Notes under the pieces: generated by a model | Told to the model about the DNA's origin: nothing | Databases searched by the model: none | Seen by the model: the letters and a program-made list of their open reading frames with translations, nothing else | Program-made: the position numbers and the translations under genes | Shown here: positions 58,612-64,000 of the stretch, piece by piece | How positions within the stretch are numbered: position 1 is the first letter of the stretch | Layout of the letters: each line of letters begins with the position of its first letter | Origin: Rhabditoides inermis | Lineage: Eukaryota > Nematoda > Chromadorea > Rhabditida > Rhabditidae | Assembly: GCA_963966185.1 (NCBI GenBank) | Contig: CAWZYM010000006.1 | Location: 514,001 to 578,000 of the forward strand | DNA length: 64,000 nucleotides | Direction of reading: 5' to 3'

Positions 58612-59204
58612 CGTCGACGAATGCACGAGGATCGAACTCCATTAGGTATGGCTCCCGGTGGATTCTTGGATGGATTCTTGGATTCTTAATGGATAGTTGT
58701 GGATTTGGGCTTGGCATTGGATAATTGTGGATACCTGGGAAGTCGAAGGTTATATATTGTGGTGTTGCTATGGAGAAAAGTGAGTTTTCAGGTTTTTTTG
58801 AATACTTTGATATCGTTTTTTTTTCAATTATCAATTTCAGTTGCCACCGTCTCTCTTTCGCCAACCCGCCCCAAGCGAGCTTACCAAGACATTTTTTATA
58901 AATATTTTTTGTGTATGTGATGTGTTTTCACTTCTCTGTATATAGTGTGGATAAATAGTATACTATCACTTTATCGATGTGACTTTGGTACGGACGATTC
59001 TAGCGAAGGAGTGATTCGCTCATGTGACCAGCACATCGTAGATGGAAGAAAGAGGGAAGGAGAGAGAATGAGCTTACATACATCACCTCTACCCCTTACT
59101 ATCCGCGCATCTCTCCGCACACCGCTTCCATCCAACAATAGTCTATCGCAATGCATTTCCTGCCCCGCTTCCGTTCTTTTGCCTTTTTACCTCTCCCTCT
59201 CTCT

Positions 59205-59249
<45 letters not shown>

Positions 59250-59550
59250 TTTCTTTCTCTTTTTATCTCTATCGGAGATTCTGAGACAACTCTCCCTCCT
59301 GTACTGCCTACCTATACTCTTTTCATCTCGCGCGCGCTCACCTGCTGTAAGCGATTAGTAATTAAGAGGTTGCACTCTCTGTACTCTCTGAGAGAGAGAG
59401 AGAGAGAGAGAGAGAAACGTGTGTGTCTCACTATGCTGTCGTAATTCATAATTACATGGTAGAGCTGCTTGGATATTGACGAGCCGCTGTAAACCTGGCG
59501 TGGAAATACAAATGAACATATGTACACCTTTCCGCCCCGCGCAAATAGTA
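58612..59550. other. non-coding region downstream of the SR gene
   Basis: Holds a possible alternative last exon (about 58841-58900), a (CT)n tract at about 59200-59270 and a (GA)n tract at about 59390-59415. No further gene is supported. Confidence 0.5.
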
Positions 59551-60038
59551 TTATCTTTTAAAAGTACTTCCGTAAAAGTGTTGTTTGTGTTAACCTGATT
59601 CAAGAAAAGCGCATGCATATATTATTAGTTTTTGAAAAAGCAAATCGTAAACACCTGAACATGAAAACTAACACAAACTTGCTCTTTCAAACGAATATAG
59701 AATAGTTGCACGTAACATTCAGAATAATACGATTGTTTTGTTTATTTAGTGTTTTTGCGGTTTATTATTTATGGTTTATCAATACAATAATATGTTAATC
59801 GTGATGTTGTTTGACTCAATGTTTCAGGTATAAAAATGTCAAAAAAAAATAAAACATGGAATTAATCAACATTAATTATTCAACAATTATTCAACGTTTT
59901 GAAAGAGCAAGTTTGTGTTAGTTTTCATGTTCAGGTGTTTACGATTTGCTTTTTCAAAAACTAATAATATATGCATGCGCTTTTCTTGAATCAGGTTAAC
60001 ACAAACAACACTTTTACGGAAGTACTTTTAAAAGATAA
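59551..60038. mobile_element. hairpin MITE copy 3 (same family, longest)
   Basis: Arms 59551-59692 and 59894-60038 are reverse complements over about 143 bp. Terminal TTATCTTTTAAAAGTACTTC, flanked by TA dinucleotides. The following sequence GTCCTTTTGTTGAATTTCAT resembles that after copy 2 (GTACTTTTATTGGATTTCAT), so the repeat unit may extend beyond the hairpin. Confidence 0.88.
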
Positions 60039-60134
60039 TATATGTCCTTTTGTTGAATTTCATAGAAATTTTCTCTCTCGTCTTCATACATGTAACATGT
60101 TCTTCTCTCATTATTTCATCAATTTCATTTCGAA

Positions 60135-63100
60135 TTTATTCGATATTTTCTCGTTCTCTCCTTCCCTTCCTTCCTTCCTTCCCTCCTTCTCTCCTCCTCT
60201 CCTTCTCTCCTTCCCTTCCTTCTCTCCTTCTCTCCTTCTCTCCTTCTCTCCTCCTCTCCTTCTCTCCTCCTCTACTTCCCTCCTTCTCTCCTTCTCTCGT
60301 TCTCTCCTTCTCTCTTTCTCTCGTTCTCTCCTCGTTATCCCTTTCTCTCTTTCTCTCGTTCACTAGTCCTCTCGTTCTCTCTTTCTCTCTTTCTCTCGTT
60401 CTCTCGTTCTCTCGTTCTCTCCTCGTTATCCCTTTCTCTCTTTCTCTCGTTCTCTCGTTCTCTCGTTCTCTCTTTCTCTCCGTCTTTCCTTCTCTTCTTC
60501 TCTCCTTCCCTCCTTCCCTCCTTCCCTCCTTCTCTCTTTCTCTATTTCTCTCGTTCTCTAGTTCACTCGTTATTTCGTTCTCTCTTTCTCTCGTTCTCTC
60601 GTTCTCTCGTTTTCTCGTTCTCTCTTTCTCTCTTTCTCTCGTTCTTTCGTTCTCTCGTTTCTCCTTCTCTTTTTCTCTCCTTTCCTCCTTGCCTCCTTGC
60701 CTCCTTCTCCCTTTCTCCCTTTCTCTAGTTCTCCAGTTCTCTCTTTCTCTCGTTCTCTCTTTCCCTCCTTCTCTCTTTCTCTATTTCTCTCGTTCTCTCG
60801 TTCTCTCGTTATATCGCTCTTTCTTTCTCTCGTTCTCTCGTTCTCTCTTTCTCTCGTTCTCTCGTTCTCTCGACCTTTCCGTCTCTCCTTCTCTTCTTCT
60901 CTCCTTCCCTCCTTCCCCCTTTCTCTCTTTCTCTAGTTCTCTAGTTCTATCGTTCTATCGTTATATCGTTCTCTCTTTCTCTCGTTCTCTCTTTCTCTCT
61001 TTTTCTCGTTCTCTCGTTTCTTCTTCTCTCGACCTCTTCTTCTCTCCTTCCCTCCTTGCCTCCTTCTCCCTTTCTCTCTTTCTCTTAGTTCTCTAGTTCT
61101 CTCGTTCTTTCGTTCTCTCATTCTCTTCGTCTCTCCTTCTTTTCTTCTCTCCTTCCCTCCTTCCCTTCTTCTCTCTTTCTCCCTTTCTCTCGTTCTCTAG
61201 TTCTCTCGTTATATCGTTCTCTCTTTTCTCGTTCGCTCGTTCTCTCTTTCTTTCGTTCTCTCCTTCTCTCCTTCCCTCCTTCCCTCCTTCCCTCCTTCCC
61301 TCTTTCTCTCTTTCTCTCGTTCTCTAGTTCTCTCGTTATATCGTTCTCTCTTTCTCTCGTTCTCTCTTTCTCTCGTTCTCTCGTTCTCTCGTTCTCTCGT
61401 TCTCTCGTTCTTTCGTTCTCTCATTCTCTTCGTCTCTCCTTCTTTTCTTCTCTCCTTCCCTCCTTCCCTTCTTCTCTCTTTCTCCCTTTCTCTCGTTCTC
61501 TAGTTCTCTCGTTATATCGTTCTCTCTTTTCTCGTTCGCTCGTTCTCTCTTTCTTTCGTTCTCTCCTTCTCTCCTTCCCTCCTTCCCTCCTTCCCTCTTT
61601 CTCTCTTTCTCTCGTTCTCTAGTTCTCTCGTTATATCGTTCTCTCTTTCTCTCGTTCTCTCTTTCTCTCGTTCTCTCTTTCTCTCGTTCTCTCGTTTTCT
61701 CGTTCTCTCGTTCTCTCGTTCTCTTCTTCTCTCCTTCCCTCCTTCCCTCCTTCTCCCTTTCTCCCTTTCTCTCTTTCTCTCGTTCTCTAGTTCTCTCGTT
61801 ATATTGTTCTCTCGTTCTCTTGTTCTCTCGTTCTCTTCTTCTCTCCTTCACTCCTTCGCTCCTCCTCCCTTTCTCTCTTTCTCTCGTTATATCGTTCTCT
61901 CGTTCTCTTCTTCTCTCGTTCTCTCCTTCTCTTCTTCTCTCCTCCCCTCCTTCCCTCCTTCTCCCTTTCTCTCTTTCTCTCTTTCTCTCTTTCTCTCTTT
62001 CTCTCGTTCTCTCGTTTTCTCGTTCTCTTCTTCTCTCCTTCCCTCCTTCCCTCCTTCTCCCTTTCTCCCTTTCTCTCTTTCTCTCGTTCTCTAGTTCTCT
62101 CGTTATATTGTTCTCTCGTTCTCTTCTTCTCTCGTTCTCTTCTTCTCTCCTTCACTCCTTCGCTCCTCCTCCCTTTCTCTCTTTCTCTCGTTATATCGTT
62201 CTCTCGTTCTCTTCTTCTCTCGTTCTCTCCTTCTCTTCTTCTCTCCTCCCCTCCTTCCCTCCTTCTCCCTTTCTCTCTTTCTCTCTTTCTCTCGTTCTCT
62301 AGTTCTCTAGTTCTCTCGTTCTCTCTTTCTCTCGTTCTCTCTATCTCTCGTTCTCTCTATCTCTCGTTTTCTCGTTCTCTCGTTCTCTCGTTCTCTCGTT
62401 CTCTCGTTCTCTTCTTCTCTCCTTCCCTCCTTCTCCCTTTCTCCCTTTCTCTCTTTCTCTCGTTCTCTAGTTCTCTCGTTATATCGTTCTCTCGTTCTCT
62501 CGTTCTCTAGTTCTCTCGTTTTCTCGTTCTCTCGTTTTCTCGTTCTCTCTTTCTCTTGTTCTCTCGTTTTCTCGTTCTCTCGTTCTCTCGTTCTCTCGTT
62601 ATATCGTTCTCTCTTTCTCTCGTTCTCTCGTTTTCTCGTTCTCTCGTTCTCTCGTTATCTCGTTCTCTTCTTCTCTCCTTCCCTCCTTCCCTCCTTCTCC
62701 CTTTCTCCCTTTCTCTCTTTCTCTCGTTCTCTAGTTCTCTCGTTATATCGTTCTCTCTTTCTCTCGTTCTCTCTTTCTCTCGTTCTCTCGTTCTCTTCTT
62801 CTCTCATTCCCTCCTTCCCTCCTCCTCCCTTTCTCTCGTTCTCTCGTTCTCTCGTTATCTCTTTCTCTCTTTCTCTCGTTCTCTAGTTCTCTCGTTCTCT
62901 CTTTCTATCCTTCTCTCGTTCTCTCGTTCTCTCATTCTCTTCTTCTCTCCTTCCCTCCTTCCTTCCTTCTCCCTTTCTCTCGTTCTCTCGTTCTCTAGCT
63001 CTCTCGTTCTCTCGTTCTCTCTTTCTCTCGTTTTCTCTTTCTCTCGTTCTCTCGTTCTCTCTTTCTCTCGTTCTCTCGTTCTCTCGTTCTCTCTTTCTAT

Positions 63101-64000
63101 CCGTCTCTCATTCTCTCGTTCTCTCGTTCTCTCCGTCTCTTCTTCTCTTCTTCTCTTCTTCTCTCCTTCCCTCCTTCCCTCCTTCCCTCCTTCCCTCCTC
63201 TCTTTCTCTCTTTCTCTAGTTCTCTCGTTCTCTCTTTCTCTTTTTCTCTCTTCTCTCGTTCTCTCGTTCTCTCTTTCTCTCGTTCTCTCTTTCTCTCGTT
63301 CTCTCATTCTCTAGTTCTCTCGTTATATCGTTTTCGCTTTCTCTCGTTCTCTCTTTCTCTCTTTCTCTCTTTCTCTCGTTCTCTCGTTCTCTCGTTCTCT
63401 CGTTCTCTCTTTCTCTCGTTCTCTAGTTCTCTAGTTCTCTTGTTCTCTCGTTCTCTCGTTCTCTCTTTCTCTCGTTCTCTCTTTCTCTCGTTCTCTAGTT
63501 TTCTCGTTCTCTCGTTCTCTTGTTCTCTCGTTCTCTCCTTCTCTTCTTCTCTCCTCCCCTCCTCCCCTCCTTCTCCCTTTCTCTCTTTCTCTCGTTCTCT
63601 AGTTCTCTCGTTATATCGTTCTCTCTTTCTCTCGTTTTGCTATTTTTCTCGTTTTCTCTTTCTTTCCTTCTCTCGTTCTCTCGTTCTCTCATTCTCTTCT
63701 TCTCTCCTTCCCTCCTTCCCTCCTCTCTTTCTCTTTTTCTCTCGTTCTCTAGTTCTCTCGTTATATCGTTCTCTCTTTCTCTCGTTCTCTCTTTCTCTCG
63801 TTCTCTCGTTCTCTTCTTCTCTCATTCCCTCCTTCCCTCCTCCTCCCTTTCTCTCGTTCTCTCGTTCTCTCGTTATCTCTTTCTCTCTTTCTCTCGTTCT
63901 CTAGTTCTCTCGTTCTCTCTTTCTATCCTTCTCTCGTTCTCTCGTTCTCTCATTCTCTTCTTCTCTCCTTCCCTCCTTACCTCCTTCTCCCTTTCTCTCG
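60135..64000. repeat. pyrimidine-only satellite with higher-order repeats
   Basis: About 3.9 kb to the window edge made almost only of C and T in units such as CTCTCGTTCTCTCTTTCT, CCTTCCCTCCTTC and CTCGTTATATCG. Long identical blocks recur: about 61119 and 61420 (shift near 301), about 61847 and 62149 (near 302), and about 62806 and 63825 (near 1018), showing larger duplicated units. ORFs across it are low-complexity Ser/Leu or Arg/Glu strings and not genes. Confidence 0.95.

Noticed and set aside
60136..63904. Long ORFs on both strands giving Ser/Leu/Phe-rich or Arg/Glu/Lys-rich proteins of up to about 350 residues
   Set aside because: They are translations of a C/T-only satellite; stop codons are nearly impossible in such DNA, and no start context, splice sites or domain is present.

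Overview
This window is nuclear DNA of a nematode, probably a rhabditid relative outside Caenorhabditis. The evidence is: many short introns with TTTCAG-type acceptors; start codons sitting directly on splice-acceptor-like sequence (as in spliced-leader trans-splicing); same-strand genes spaced like a nematode operon; and recognisable orthologues of worm genes (rab-8, cup-2/Derlin-1, dnj-27, rpl-1, rps-21). Exon structures were built by hand from reading-frame continuity and splice signals. Spans run from start to stop codon and include introns.

Layout. 1-11595 (+): 3' part of a laminin alpha gene. 12462-15197 (+): unrecognised secreted acidic protein. 15707-23129 (+): NEK8/NEK9-type kinase with RCC1 repeats. 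23192-23493 (-): RPS21. 23760-24638 (-): Derlin-1. 25107-26504 (+): HERPUD-like protein, head to head with Derlin-1. 27148-28810 (-): DEK. 29275-33043 (+): large transposase-like protein, head to head with DEK. 34427-35365 (-): Rab8. 36262-38729 (+): PCMTD-type protein. 40638-41620 (+): ZNRF-type RING E3. 42018-44063 (-): AAGAB-like protein, about 140 bp downstream of RPL10A (44203-45081, -), probably one operon. 45606-46966 (+): SPATS2-like protein. 47206-48101 (-): six-exon secreted protein too fragmented to show as one ORF. 49176-56417 (+): ERdj5/DNAJC10 (dnj-27). 57192-58611 (+): small SR splicing factor. From about 60.1 kb to the end: a 3.9-kb pyrimidine-only satellite.

Themes. Derlin-1, HERPUD and ERdj5 all serve ER-associated degradation, and two of them share a promoter region. 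Non-coding DNA is unusually structured. Introns of the laminin, kinase, ERdj5 and SR genes are built from a few recurring words (TGACGTCAT, TACTGTA/TACGGTA, ATCGATTGATT, (CT)n or (GA)n), whereas genes between about 23 and 48 kb mostly lack them. Several introns hold long hairpin elements; one shows tandem copies of a 5' splice site and another tandem copies of a 3' splice site with the start of its exon. A class II tRNA with a non-Leu/non-Ser anticodon lies antisense in a laminin intron, next to a 34-bp near-copy of a laminin exon.
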